From Doris montereyensis (Eukaryota > Mollusca > Gastropoda > Nudibranchia > Dorididae), in contig JAXRKP010000450.1 in assembly GCA_037039925.1 (NCBI GenBank), positions 176,001 through 240,000 of the forward strand: a stretch of DNA of 64,000 nt, in the 5' to 3' direction. Below the pieces are notes generated by a model. That model searched no databases. It had not been told where the DNA came from and saw only the letters and a list, made by a program, of their open reading frames with translations. The position numbers were made by a program, and so were the translations under genes. Shown here piece after piece: positions 40,569 through 51,175 of this stretch (the stretch's first letter is position 1; every line of letters begins with the position of its first letter).

Positions 40569-40762
40569 AGAGGAGGAGGAGGAGGAGGAGGAGGAGGGAG
40601 AAGAAGAAGAAGAAGAAGAAGAAGAAGAAGAAGAAGAAGAAGAAGAAGAAGAAGAAGAAGAAGAAGAAGAAGAAGAAGAAGAAGAAGGAGGAGGAGGAGG
40701 AGGAGGAGGAGGAGGAGGAGGAGGAGGAGGAGGAGGAGCAGAAGAAGAAGAAGAAGAAGAAG

Positions 40763-40794
<32 letters not shown>

Positions 40795-40864
40795 GAGGAA
40801 GAGGAGGAAGAGGAAGAGATGAGAGGATGAAGAGGAAGAGGATGAAGAAGAAGAAGAAGAAGAA
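40569..40864. repeat. (GGA)n/(GAA)n block array
   Basis: Alternating homogeneous blocks GGA, GAA (~80 bp), GGA (~50 bp), GAA, then mixed. Confidence 0.97.
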
Positions 40865-41010
40865 ATATTAAAAATATTAGCATGATGAATGAATGAGCAT
40901 TGTTATTATTGATTACTATATATATATGTTCAATCATTTTTAAAACTCCATGATTATTTGGAGATGTATAGGGCATTTAAAGGTCAAATGACCTATATAG
41001 CCTCTGAAGA

Positions 41011-41091
<81 letters not shown>
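41011..41091. repeat. (TA)n microsatellite
   Basis: About 80 bp of TA, followed by GAT/AAT-rich degenerate triplets to 41,275. Confidence 0.95.
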
Positions 41092-41093
<2 letters not shown>

Positions 41094-41494
41094 AAGAGGA
41101 GGATAATAATAATAATAAGAATGAGAAAAATAATAATAAGAATAAAAGAAGAAATAAAAGAAAAAGGGGAAGAAAACTAATGATGATGATCGTGATGATG
41201 ATGATGAGGATGATAATCAGGATGAGGATGATATTGATAATGACGAGGAAAGTATAGTAGTAGGAGGAGTAAGATGATGATTCACGACCATTCTGAACTA
41301 ATGATGATAGGGCACCACTAAGGATTTACAGTAGTCCTTGGGTATCACATAAAAATGACAAAAGATCTCTTAAATTATGCTGACGCTACTATAAAATAAC
41401 AATGATAAGCTTATATAATTAATTATAATAACCCCCCCCCCTATATTTACAATAACGAAAATAGAATAATATTGAAAGTGAAAGTGAATTGATA

Positions 41495-41500
41495 ATACAT

Positions 41501-41537
<37 letters not shown>

Positions 41538-41830
41538 TGATGATAATAATACTAATAAAAATAATAACAATCATAATAATAATAAAAAGTAAAAAATAAA
41601 AATAAAATAATAATGAAATAATAATAATAATGGCGAGGATGATGATAATAAAAGTAAGAATGATAATAATGGTGATAATGATAACGACAATAGTAATGAT
41701 ACTAATAAGAATCATAATGCTGATATAACTTAATTGTTAAGTCATCACCATCATCATCATTGTCATCGTATCCATCGTCATCATGATCATCCTCATGATC
41801 CTCATCCTCCTCCTCTTCCTCCTCATCACC
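41495..41830. repeat. Degenerate AAT/GAT and CAT triplet DNA
   Basis: AAT-rich degenerate array to ~41,730, then CAT/TCA/CTC triplets, all with 3-bp periodicity and no open coding frame of interest. Confidence 0.85.
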
Positions 41831-41892
41831 ATCATGTCCACCACCATCATCACCATTGTATGTAAAGATAACAAGCTAGAAATACATCTTCT

Positions 41893-41968
41893 TATGATAT
41901 TACTACTGTCACCACCACCACCACTACTATTACTTTTACTCCTATTACTACGACTGCTACTACTTACT

Positions 41969-42040
<72 letters not shown>

Positions 42041-42052
42041 GACTACTACTAT

Positions 42053-42137
<85 letters not shown>

Positions 42138-42140
42138 GCC
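41893..42140. repeat. (CTA)n array
   Basis: About 55 nearly pure CTA units at 41,965-42,136, preceded by degenerate ACC/ACT triplets. Confidence 0.97.
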
Positions 42141-42259
42141 CCGAAACTTTTCTGTCTTTGAAACTGTCTCTGTTCTACCTTTTACTTTTAGGCCTTCATA
42201 TTCAATTTCGTATTTCCTCTCTACGAGTTACCGGTCTACTGCAGTACTATTTCTTTCAT

Positions 42260-42486
42260 CATTAGATACTACTACCAATACTAGTACTATTACTACTACG
42301 ACCATTACTACTACTGCTGCTACAACTGCTATTACGACTACTACTAATACTACTACTATTAGTAAGTATTACTGGTACTTTTACTACTGCTACTACTACT
42401 ACTACCACTGCTACTACAGCTACTATTACTACCACTATTACTTCTGTTACTACTATTACTACTACTACTACTACTACTACTATTAG

Positions 42487-42533
<47 letters not shown>

Positions 42534-42602
42534 AAAATAGTATTATTACTTCTACTACTATTACTACTGCTGCTACTACTTCTACTACTACTACTAAAAA
42601 TT
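42260..42602. repeat. (CTA)n array, degenerate
   Basis: ACT/CTA triplets with many TAT, GCT and CAC variants, ending at the tRNA-like SINE head. Confidence 0.93.
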
Positions 42603-42720
42603 TTAGGGAGCGTAGTTAGCTCTGTTAGTAGCATGCTTTTTTCAAGGCGAGGCAATGGGTGCTGACGCAGAGGTCGCAGGTTCGATCCCATGGTAGCCAG
42701 GATTTTTTCTGCCTATTCCT
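42603..42720 (+). mobile_element. tRNA-like SINE head, family 3
   Basis: Contains gggagcgtagttagctctgt with an A-box-like tagctctgttagtagcatg and a canonical B box (ggttcgatccc) at ~42,679. It is followed by a T-rich stretch without tRNA acceptor pairing or CCA. It is embedded in (CTA)n arrays. Read as a SINE head or tRNA-derived relic, not a functional tRNA. Confidence 0.55.
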
Positions 42721-42819
42721 TGTATTTGTCTCGTCTTTGTTCCTATGGGGCTTTCATTATATTATCTTATGTAATTACCTTCACTTCCGACATGCCCTTT
42801 GTCTTTACCTACGTTATAC

Positions 42820-42938
42820 TACTACTAATACTCCCACTTCTACTACTATTGCTACTACTATTACTACTGGTACTACTACTACTATTATTACTGCTACTAC
42901 TGCTATCGTTACCACCATTACTACTACCACTATTACTT

Positions 42939-42978
<40 letters not shown>

Positions 42979-43111
42979 TACTACGCCTACCTACTACTAC
43001 ATTCGTACTGCTACTACTACTGCTACCACCATTACTACTTTTACTAACTACTTCTACTATTATTACTGCAGCTACTACTACTGCTGCCACTGCTACTGCT
43101 ACTAATATTTT

Positions 43112-43191
<80 letters not shown>

Positions 43192-43210
43192 ATTTAATAA
43201 TAATAATAAT
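42820..43210. repeat. (CTA)n array, degenerate then pure
   Basis: Resumes after the SINE head; degenerate to ~43,110, pure CTA to 43,190, then AAT. 43,211-43,616 has no feature. Confidence 0.95.
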
Positions 43211-43616
43211 AGCAAAAATACCTATACAAAAAAAACTAACAAACTGATAGAAACACCCTCATGTGAAATTCAGATTATGAACAGATAATCACACATGTTG
43301 ACTTACGCTTTCAATCAATGGATTTTTGTGCGCATTCTTGGAACTGGATTTGAAAGTAAATGTGATACTATACTGACTTAGGTGGGCTATCAGCGCCAAG
43401 TGTGGCTCACAGAAATCCAAGAACTCTTTTTACACACATACAAACACATATATGTCTATTTAAATATATACAAGTTGAGAACCCATGATTTCACGGGTAA
43501 GATAACACATATTTTGTCGTCTTTTTCAAAGCACGATATATTACTATAGAATTGAATGCTCTTCTTACTTTTCATTTTATTCACAAACAAATAAGTCTTT
43601 CCTTTACTCTTTAAAT

Positions 43617-43880
43617 TTGATTACTATCCCTCTAAATAAATCTTAACCATCACTGTTTCTTTTTTAGTTGATTTTGTCTTTTAATTAAATTATTCAAATC
43701 CATATTTTTGTATACCGTAATATTAGTCTCTTTGATATATTTTTTTAATTTGATTACTATCCCTCTAAATAAATCTCAACCATCAATGTTTCTTTTCTAG
43801 TTGATTTTGTCTTTTAATTAAATTATTCAAATCCATATTTTTGTATACACCGTAATATTAGTCTCTTTGATATATTTATT
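43617..43880. repeat. 133-bp tandem duplication
   Basis: Two adjacent copies of an AT-rich segment starting ttgattactatccctctaaa and ending gtctctttgatatattt differ at only a few positions. Confidence 0.9.
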
Positions 43881-43999
43881 ATCATTTCTTTTTCGTTTTC
43901 TTTGTCGTCGTCTCCTTTCTCATCGTCGTTTTCTTTTATTTTCTTCACGTTTGTAGCCTAGACATAGTGTTTATTGTTTACCCGATTTCCAGATTGAAA

Positions 44000-44640
44000 A
44001 TTTGTGCCATGCCCCGACTTACGAACTCCACCCTCAATTGTTTCTCCCTCTTTTTCATCTTTATCTTCTTTCATTTCGCATTTGTCGACTTCTTCAACTA
44101 AGTCGTCTTCTCCTGATTCTTCTTCATTGTCGTTCTCTTCTTCTTCTTCGCTCTCTTTTATTTTTCTTCTTCGTCGTTCTCATCCTCTTCTTCTTCTTCG
44201 TCGTTCTCTTCCTCTTCTTCTCTTTCGTTCTCTTCTTGTTAGATGTTCTCTTCTTCTTCATTATTCTCTTCTTCTTCTCCTTCTTCATCGTGTTCTTCTT
44301 CTTCATAGGTATCTTCCTCTTCTCCTTTGCCATGTTATTCTTCTTCGTCGTTCTCTTCTCCTTTGTCGTTCTCTTCTTCTTCATTACTCTTCCTCTTCTT
44401 CTTCGTTGTCATGCTCTTCTTCATCGTGTTCTTCGTCATTATCTTCTTCGTCATGTTCTTTGTTGTCTTCGCCGGTAGCCTCTTTGACGTCATTGTCTTA
44501 TTCGGCATCTTTGTCTTCTTTATCGTCTTCAGCTTCTAAGTCTTTTATGTCATCTACGTCTTCTACTTCGTCCTCATCCTTCTTTTCTTCAATCTTGTTC
44601 TGCTGCTGTTGCTCTTTATAATATTTACTATTACTCTTAA
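44000..44640 (-). pseudogene. Acidic (Glu/Asp/Asn-rich) coding-like stretch, interrupted
   Basis: Read on the minus strand the TTC-rich DNA gives long runs such as KIEEKKDEDEVEDVDDIKDL, KEATGEDNKEHDEEDNDEEH and ESGEDDLVEEVDKCEMKEDK. They are interrupted mostly by TAA codons that are one step from GAA, plus at least one frameshift. The ends of the stretch are not purely repetitive, which sets it apart from a plain (GAA)n array. It could be a decayed acidic exon or a repeat with protein-like bias. Confidence 0.35.
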
Positions 44641-44739
44641 GATCTTGACGAGTGATTAATTGCGTTGTGAGTAAACTATAGTAAATATGGGTCTTTCTGC
44701 TTTTCCTTGCTATGATTCACTATGTTTACTTTTAACTTT

Positions 44740-45004
44740 TAGATCTCGAGTGTTCTGTAGATTAGAGTGTAGAATCAGCAGTAGATCTAAGTAAGTTACA
44801 GTTACAGTTTCTAGATCAAGATCTAGAAATCTAGACTATATCTAAACAATATCACATTCAGTTTAGATCTAGAATCCTTATCATAAAAATATACATTTTT
44901 CGATCTAGATCTAGACGCTATATGTGATTAGATTTAAATCAAAGCAAATCGAATGTAGATTCTAGATCTAGAGTAGATCTAGAATCTCGATCTAAACTCT
45001 AAAC
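44740..45004. repeat. TCTAGATCTAGA-rich palindromic zone
   Basis: Dense repeats of AGATCTAGA and TCTAGATC in both orientations, directly abutting the left target duplication of the hAT-like element; similar motifs occur inside the element at 45,225-45,335. Confidence 0.75.
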
Positions 45005-45959
45005 TAAGTGTGCGAGTACTCGAGTTCCGCTCAGTACTCGAGTATTATACCACCCGAGTACTCACTCGAGTAATTCACAACATGTGTCACAACTACTCGA
45101 GTACTCGGTCGAGTAATTTTCTTCTATTTAAAAAAAAATTAAATATGATTAAAATTGTTTCTGGAATCTTAGAAGAACTAAAAAGAAAAGCCAGGACTCT
45201 GGAACCTACTGACTGAATAGAAACGTAGATCTAGGCCTAGATCTAGATTCTAGACCTAGTTACTAGAATCTAGATCTAGATTCTAGATATAAATCTAGAT
45301 CTAAATCTAGAATCTAGAATCTAGATTACCTAGAAGATATAAAAATATATTATCTACTAAGGACTGAAACTTCTCTTCCGAAGTGAAACCACGGCTGGTG
45401 AACTCATATCATCAAGGCGTTCAAGACTGCTCCCGCAACACATTGATATGCTGCTATTTTTGAACAACAATTTATAGCAATTGAGAGGAAGAAAAAAACA
45501 AAACAAAAAAACCCGCCCCACCCCCCCCTCCCCCAAAAAAAAAAAAAAAAAAACCCAACCAAAAAAAAAATAAATTCTTACATTGTTTTTTAGAAATTGA
45601 GAAGAAAAAAACGAAAAAAACAAACAAAAAAATAAAAAATAAAAAAGCCAACTAAAAAAAATAAAATTAATTCTTAATTTTTTTTTACAGCAGGGCAATT
45701 GTTGATGACTCATGGATGTTTAGTCTACATATATTCAGTTGACTGATCCTCAATGAGATTGCCTTCCAGTCAAAAAAAAAATCATATAATGTACATTTTC
45801 ATTTGGACTGAAAACTCTGAGATTGCCTTCCAGTCAAAATCATATTTCATTTTGGTTCATTAAAACTCGAGTAGAAGTTCGAGTACTCGTACTCGCTCGA
45901 GTAGTTGGCGGTGTCCGACCGAGTACTCGAGTAGTAAAAGTGCTACTCACACACCTCTA
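45005..45959. mobile_element. Non-autonomous hAT-like element with 8-bp target duplication
   Basis: The ends are flanked by an identical octamer CTCTAAAC (44,997-45,004 and 45,960-45,967). The left end reads TAAGTGTGCGAGTACTCGAG; the right end, reverse-complemented, reads TAGAGGTGTGTGAGTAGCAC. These are imperfect terminal inverted repeats in the hAT style (TAG.GGTGTG). Both subterminal zones are packed with the palindrome ACTCGAGT/GAGTACTC, resembling hAT transposase-binding repeats. The interior holds TCTAGATC-rich and A-rich sequence and no transposase. Length is 955 bp. Confidence 0.75.
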
Positions 45960-46217
45960 CTCTAAACCAAGGAGGTTATAAATAGAGTTCTATCTATAAC
46001 CTCCTTGATCTAAACTGAATGTGATTTAATCGTATCGTACAAAATTTGGTAAATTAATTTCTAAATAATTAAGTAGAATTATAGGGATCTAATAATAAAG
46101 GAACTCACTTCAAGCCTTTTTTTTACTTAATTAAGTATTTTCATACAAAAATTCAGTTAGATTCATTGCTAAGGTCAGGAGGCGTGACAGAAAATAAGAG
46201 TTTTATAAATTAAATTA

Positions 46218-46730
46218 CAGTGCAATCCCCCGATAACGACATCGCTCGGGACCGCACAATCATGTCGTTATCGGGGGATGTCGTTATTCAGAATTTTTCA
46301 AAATGGCGGCGAAAGGGGCGTTACGAGTGAGGCTAGTCAATTGGGAAAATGTGGTGGGGCCCTGAAAAGGGCCGGTGTGTTGGGGGTGGGGTTGGTAGAG
46401 CCAGCAGATGGGTTTACTAGATCTAGCTGGTTGTCACGGCCTTGGTACCCTCAGAGATGGAGAAATAATCTCACACGTTGCATTGGCCGAAAAAGGAAGT
46501 GTTTTCATTGCTAAGAATACGTCTCAATTTTGTAAATTTTGATAAAATTTTCATGTCAAATGTAGTGTTTACGGCTAGACTTATGTCGTTATTGGGAGGT
46601 TTCATGTCGCTATTCGGAGTTTTTTTTTTTACTAATGATATATAGCAAAAAAAAAAACGGGACCAGGGATCCATGTCGCTATCGGGGGATTGTCGTTATT
46701 CGGAGATGTCGTTATCGGGGGATTGCACTG
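46218..46730. mobile_element. Pogo/Tigger-like MITE (Tc1/mariner superfamily)
   Basis: Perfect terminal inverted repeats of at least 26 bp begin CAGTGCAATCCCCCGATAAC and are flanked by TA on both sides (46,216-46,217 and 46,731-46,732), the expected target duplication. The motif TGTCGTTATCGGGGG recurs inside in both orientations, so each end can fold into a stem. The 513-bp element has no transposase ORF. The CAGT start and TA duplication point to pogo/Tigger elements; that clade call is an inference. Confidence 0.85.
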
Positions 46731-46757
46731 TATATGTTATATATATAATTAATTGTA

Positions 46758-46761
<4 letters not shown>

Positions 46762-46818
<57 letters not shown>

Positions 46819-46850
46819 GTATATGTATGTACAGACACGCGCGCGTGCGT

Positions 46851-46896
<46 letters not shown>
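46762..46896. repeat. (TA)n and (CA)n tracts
   Basis: TA at 46,762-46,814 and CA at 46,853-46,896, just after the pogo-like MITE. Confidence 0.95.
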
Positions 46897-46899
<3 letters not shown>

Positions 46900-47003
46900 T
46901 ACAGACACACACACATACAGCTCTCACATGACTATCCACTCGTGTCTATTCATCTACCCCTTTAACACTATTTAGGAAGCTAGCTAACATTGTAGCATTA
47001 ATC

Positions 47004-47225
<222 letters not shown>

Positions 47226-47394
47226 TCTTTTATTCATACATCTATCTGTTGATCTATCTGTTTATCGCTTTATCTGATTATATAACAATATATATCTGTA
47301 CTAAGTGAGATCTTTCTTTCTTTCTTTATCAGTTCCCATTCTACTCTACCGTTCAGTGTATGGGTTTAGATACCCGAGATGATCTTTCTCATGG

Positions 47395-48070
47395 ATGCCC
47401 TGTCCTGGCATTTTGTGTTTCCTTCCAAAAATGTTAAATTTGTATTCTTTAATGCCTCTTTTATATGTTCTTTCCACTTTCTCCGAGGTCTGCCTTTTGA
47501 TCGTTTACCTTGGGATATAAATTAATTTATATTGGGACAATTCCTCTTGGTCTTTAGCACTGTATACTGATTTAGCTATTCTATTGTTATCCACTCTGTT
47601 TACATGCCCATACCATTTGATTTATTTCTATCTGATTGTTTATGCCATCTGCTTAAGTTTGATCTCTTATAGTTGTGTTTCTGATTTTGTTTCTTTTAGT
47701 TTTCCTTACTACTCTTCTTAGATATTTCATTTAAACTGCCTGTACTCTACTGTATTCTCTTCTGTCTAAGGTCCAGGCTTCACTGCCATAGAGGAGAGTA
47801 GGACAATAAACTATGTTGTATACTGCCATTTTGGTTTTTGTTGACAATTCTTGTTTACCTCCAAATGCCTTTCCTAGATGGTTATATATTGCACTTGCCT
47901 TTTTAATTCTCTGGCTGATTTCTTCTCTTAGTTCTCCCTCCAGAGTTAATCATTACTCCTAGGTAATTGTAGCTGTGACCTTGTTCTAAATATGCCCTAC
48001 CCAATTTAAGATTTTGTGTTTGAGCTTCCCTAGTTACTAGCATTGTTTTGGTTTTCTTTGCATTTAGTCT
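47395..48070 (-). pseudogene. Non-LTR retrotransposon 3' fragment, copy B
   Basis: Highly similar at DNA level to copy A over ~47,570-48,065 (for example the shared ctgccattttggtttttgtt and aatgcctttcctagatggtt). It extends farther 3' on the element, with minus-strand coding for WYGHVNRVDNNRIAKSVYSA and a KGRPRRKWKEH-like motif near 47,490. It is truncated on its other side exactly where a large (TTC)n array begins at ~48,070. Confidence 0.8.
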
Positions 48071-48128
48071 CATTCTTCTTCTTCTTCTTCTTCTTCTTCC
48101 TCCTCCTCCTCCTCCTCCTCCTCCTCCT

Positions 48129-48167
<39 letters not shown>

Positions 48168-48460
48168 TCCTTCCTCCTCCTCCTCCTCTTCTCTTCTTCT
48201 TCTTCTTCTTCTTCTTCTTCTTCTCCTTCTTCTTCTTCTTCTTCTTCTTCTTCTTCTTCTTCTTCTTCTTCTTCTTCTTCTTCTTCTTCTTCTTCTTCTT
48301 CTTCTTCTTCTTCTTCTTCTTCTTCTTCTTCTTCTTCTTCTTCTTCTCTTCTTCTTCTTCTTCTTTTCTTCTTCTTCTTCTTCTTCCTTCTTCTTCTTTT
48401 CTTCGCCTTTCTTCTTCTCTTCTCCTTTCTTCTTTTTTATTGCCTCATCCTCCTCTTTCT
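48070..48460. repeat. (TTC)n/(TCC)n array
   Basis: Homogeneous blocks of TTC and TCC, beginning exactly at the broken end of reverse transcriptase copy B. Confidence 0.97.
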
Positions 48461-49465
48461 TCTTGTTATCGTTATACACATACATACATACATATATGTA
48501 ATACTGGTGAGTGATGGGTGGGGATGAAAAGTGTCGAAAGTTGCAGGATAAACGATGTAGAAGTAGAATATGTAGTAGTAGAGAGTGGCACACTGCATAC
48601 TGTGGTGGCACACGAGCTAGAAAAAATTGAAATAAATCCAATTTGAAGACAAATAGTTGGTGGTTGGTAACATCTTTAATGATTCATTCATAAACAAAAA
48701 TATTCTCTCAATCGGAGGTAGATCTAGTGGACGTAGACTTAGGACTACATAATAATAATAATAATAATACAACGGTCTCTCACTTCATCTTTGGCCGAGC
48801 CCGCATCAGGAGTCTCTCTCAAGACTAATGTGTTATTCCTCAAGTCTGTTCTCTGATCGCTCTGGCGACCTCATTTATATTATAAGCATCGCGGGAACGT
48901 CCAAGAAAGCTTCTACGTCATGTGCCGGCCAAAACTATCCAACAGAGATTAGCCGTGACATGACCAAAACTCAACATTAATACAAGGATAACCACATTGT
49001 CAAACACTATGCAATTTGCACCAGTGCATGGGGACAACATGGGTTACATTCTGACAAGGTATCAGTGTCTAATTTGCCTTAACTCCCACATAAAATAGAT
49101 TTAAAGATGAGCTAAGCGAGGTTAAGACCATAAACAAGTTGGTAAAATAATTAAAATAAAAGGCTACAAAAGAAAGATCGTTATCAGAGGTCTTTATCTC
49201 CTCAATCCATGGATACCAATCGTTCACCTACCAATCTGCTAACTAAGCCACAAATAAAGTAAATCCATCAGCACACTAGCACACTTTGCTAGACACAAAG
49301 TAAAACAATGCATCATGCGAACCCAAACTCCCACGCCAGCTCGCCTCGGTTTGACCCAATTAGGGTGCTGCACACCTATACTCTAGGTTACATTAGCTTA
49401 GGACTACAGCGAGTCGATATCAATACAATTTCATTTGGGTCTGTGGCTGTGGGCCTGGGGGATAA
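48461..49465. other. Unassigned sequence
   Basis: Non-repetitive DNA without a convincing ORF, apart from a short (AAT) run near 48,750. It could include an LTR or other element remnant, but I found no terminal repeats that would support that. Confidence 0.4.
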
Positions 49466-49833
49466 TTAAATACACACACACACACACACACACATATCTA
49501 TCCATTCGTCGGGGGAGGGGGGCGCACTGTTCCACATACATACATACATACATACATACATACATACATACATACATACATACATACATACATACATACA
49601 TACACACATACATACATACATGCATACATACATAGATACATACATACATACATGCATACATACATAGATACATTCAAACATACATACATACATACATACA
49701 TACATACATACATACATACATACATACATACATACATACATACATACATGCATACATACATACATTCAAACACATACATACATACATACATACATACATA
49801 CATACATACATACATACATACATACATACATAC

Positions 49834-49864
<31 letters not shown>

Positions 49865-49912
49865 CATACATACATACATACATACATACATACATACATA
49901 CATACATACATT
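49466..49912. repeat. (CA)n and (CATA)n arrays
   Basis: Short CA run at 49,466-49,493, then ~375 bp of CATA units with occasional GATA, TGCA and ATTCAAAC interruptions (49,536-49,912), ending at a SINE tail. Confidence 0.97.
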
Positions 49913-49913
49913 G

Positions 49914-50213
49914 ATTTGATTTGATTTACCCACATTCACAACTAAGAAGATCTCGGGGATTTTGGTAGGATTTAAAATTTTGCCTGGACTGTTTTGTAAA
50001 CAGACACGGGATCTTTAACGCGCATAGAGTGTTGTGATTTGCACACGGGACCTCCTTTTTATTGTCCATCCCCGATGGAACTAGGTGTCGATCCGCCTAC
50101 CTGGAACAGGAGGAGATTTTGCTCGAAAAAAAATCGAGAAAATATTTCACTGTTGGCGGGGTTCGATCCCACTATCTTTTGGTCGAGAGGCTGACACTTT
50201 GCTCTGGACTACA
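49914..50213 (-). mobile_element. tRNA-derived SINE, family 2, copy 3 (reverse)
   Basis: Reverse-complement copy: the tail appears first as ttgatttgatttgattt, then the body (ctaggtgtcgatccgcctac) and the B-box region ggggttcgatcccactatct. Its 3' tail abuts the end of the (CATA)n array directly. Confidence 0.78.
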
Positions 50214-50472
50214 AAGATATGCAGACAGACAGACAAACATTGCTACAGTCTATCTATCTGCATACATACGAGTTAATGCGATTCATTGTGATGTATCCTC
50301 ACACATACGTCATAGGCTCTGTGCATATTTTCTCCCGTTTTCTTTCTTTCTTTCTTTATTATTACATTTTTTTATTATTGATTTATGTAATTATTAATTC
50401 ATTCATTTTCTTTAATTTTTATTATTTTTATTTATTCACTTAAAATTTATGTTTACCTCGCTTATTTTTCAG

Positions 50473-51175
50473 CGAACCCTTTTTATGAATTTGAGGACGT
50501 AGAAACAGAGCAAGAAAAAGAATTTGCTTGAAGTCTAGCGACTAGAGAGAAAATGGCTGATGGTAACACTCCTACCCAAAAAGCACGGGATGCGCAATTA
50601 TGGACGAAAGAAGAATAACACCGGTGATGGTTCCTCGTCTGTTGATTATGAAGAAGGAGCTTTCGCCACAACAACATGTCATGAAATTGAATCACTGGAC
50701 TCGTCTTCGTCTAGGCCTAGACGAGGAGTTGCCATAAAAAGCAAATTGCACTCGGACGTGCTGGAGATATCGTCCTCTGTTGATGGTATCAAGGACGATT
50801 ACGACACTACATCGGAATCGGATGAGAGTTACGAGGAGTGTTTACATTTCAAGACGACAGGGTGCGTTTGTGGAGGAGCTAAACAAAAAGATTCTGGACA
50901 GAAAATTGACGTAAAAGCACAAGCAATAAATCCGCACCTCAAGGACAACAACAACGATGATGATGATGATGATGATGGTGGTGAAATTGAAAAAAAAAGA
51001 AGGAGATATAAAAAAAGATTCATCAGAGAAGCAAGAACCAGTTCAGAAGACTAAAGAGTGTTTCCAGTGTAGGACAAAGGAAAGGGTATGAAAACTTGTG
51101 GTTCCTGTCAAAAAGCAACTTACTGTAACAGAGATTGCCAGAAAAAGCATTGGAAGAATCATAAAAGAACATGCG
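50473..51175 (+). CDS. MYND zinc-finger protein, N-terminal exon (frame-broken)
   Basis: The exon follows the acceptor ttatttttcag and ends at a perfect gtaagt donor. A likely start is ATG at 50,553 with strong context (A at -3, G at +4), giving MADGNTPTQKARDAQLWTKE; an alternative start in the next frame is 50,560. The middle is acidic and Ser-rich (DYDTTSESDESYEE, then poly-Asp). The end encodes a MYND finger: ECFQCRTKER then MKTCGSCQKATYCNRDCQKK and HWKNHKRTC. All eight ligands of the pattern (CxxC, CxxC, CxxxC, HxxxC) are present. MYND domains generally bind proline-rich partners. The frame changes at an A9 run near 50,995 and again near 51,085, and possibly near the start. The 50,473 start also opens a short frame NPFYEFEDVETEQEKEFA ending in TGA, so the first bases may be 5' UTR or belong to another exon. 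The family is unassigned. Confidence 0.75.

Noticed and set aside
40560..40976. 138-codon poly-Ser/poly-Pro frame on the minus strand
   Set aside because: Direct translation of the GAA/GGA triplet arrays, with no unique coding sequence.
42603..42720. Possible functional tRNA gene with a good B box
   Set aside because: No pairing acceptor stem or clear anticodon loop was found; it looks like a SINE head or relic.
42690..43247. 185-codon frame after the SINE head
   Set aside because: Mostly Leu/Thr runs from (CTA)n; the non-repeat start is the SINE body.
48461..49440. Possible solo LTR
   Set aside because: I found no paired TG...CA ends or target duplication, so the suspicion stays unsupported.
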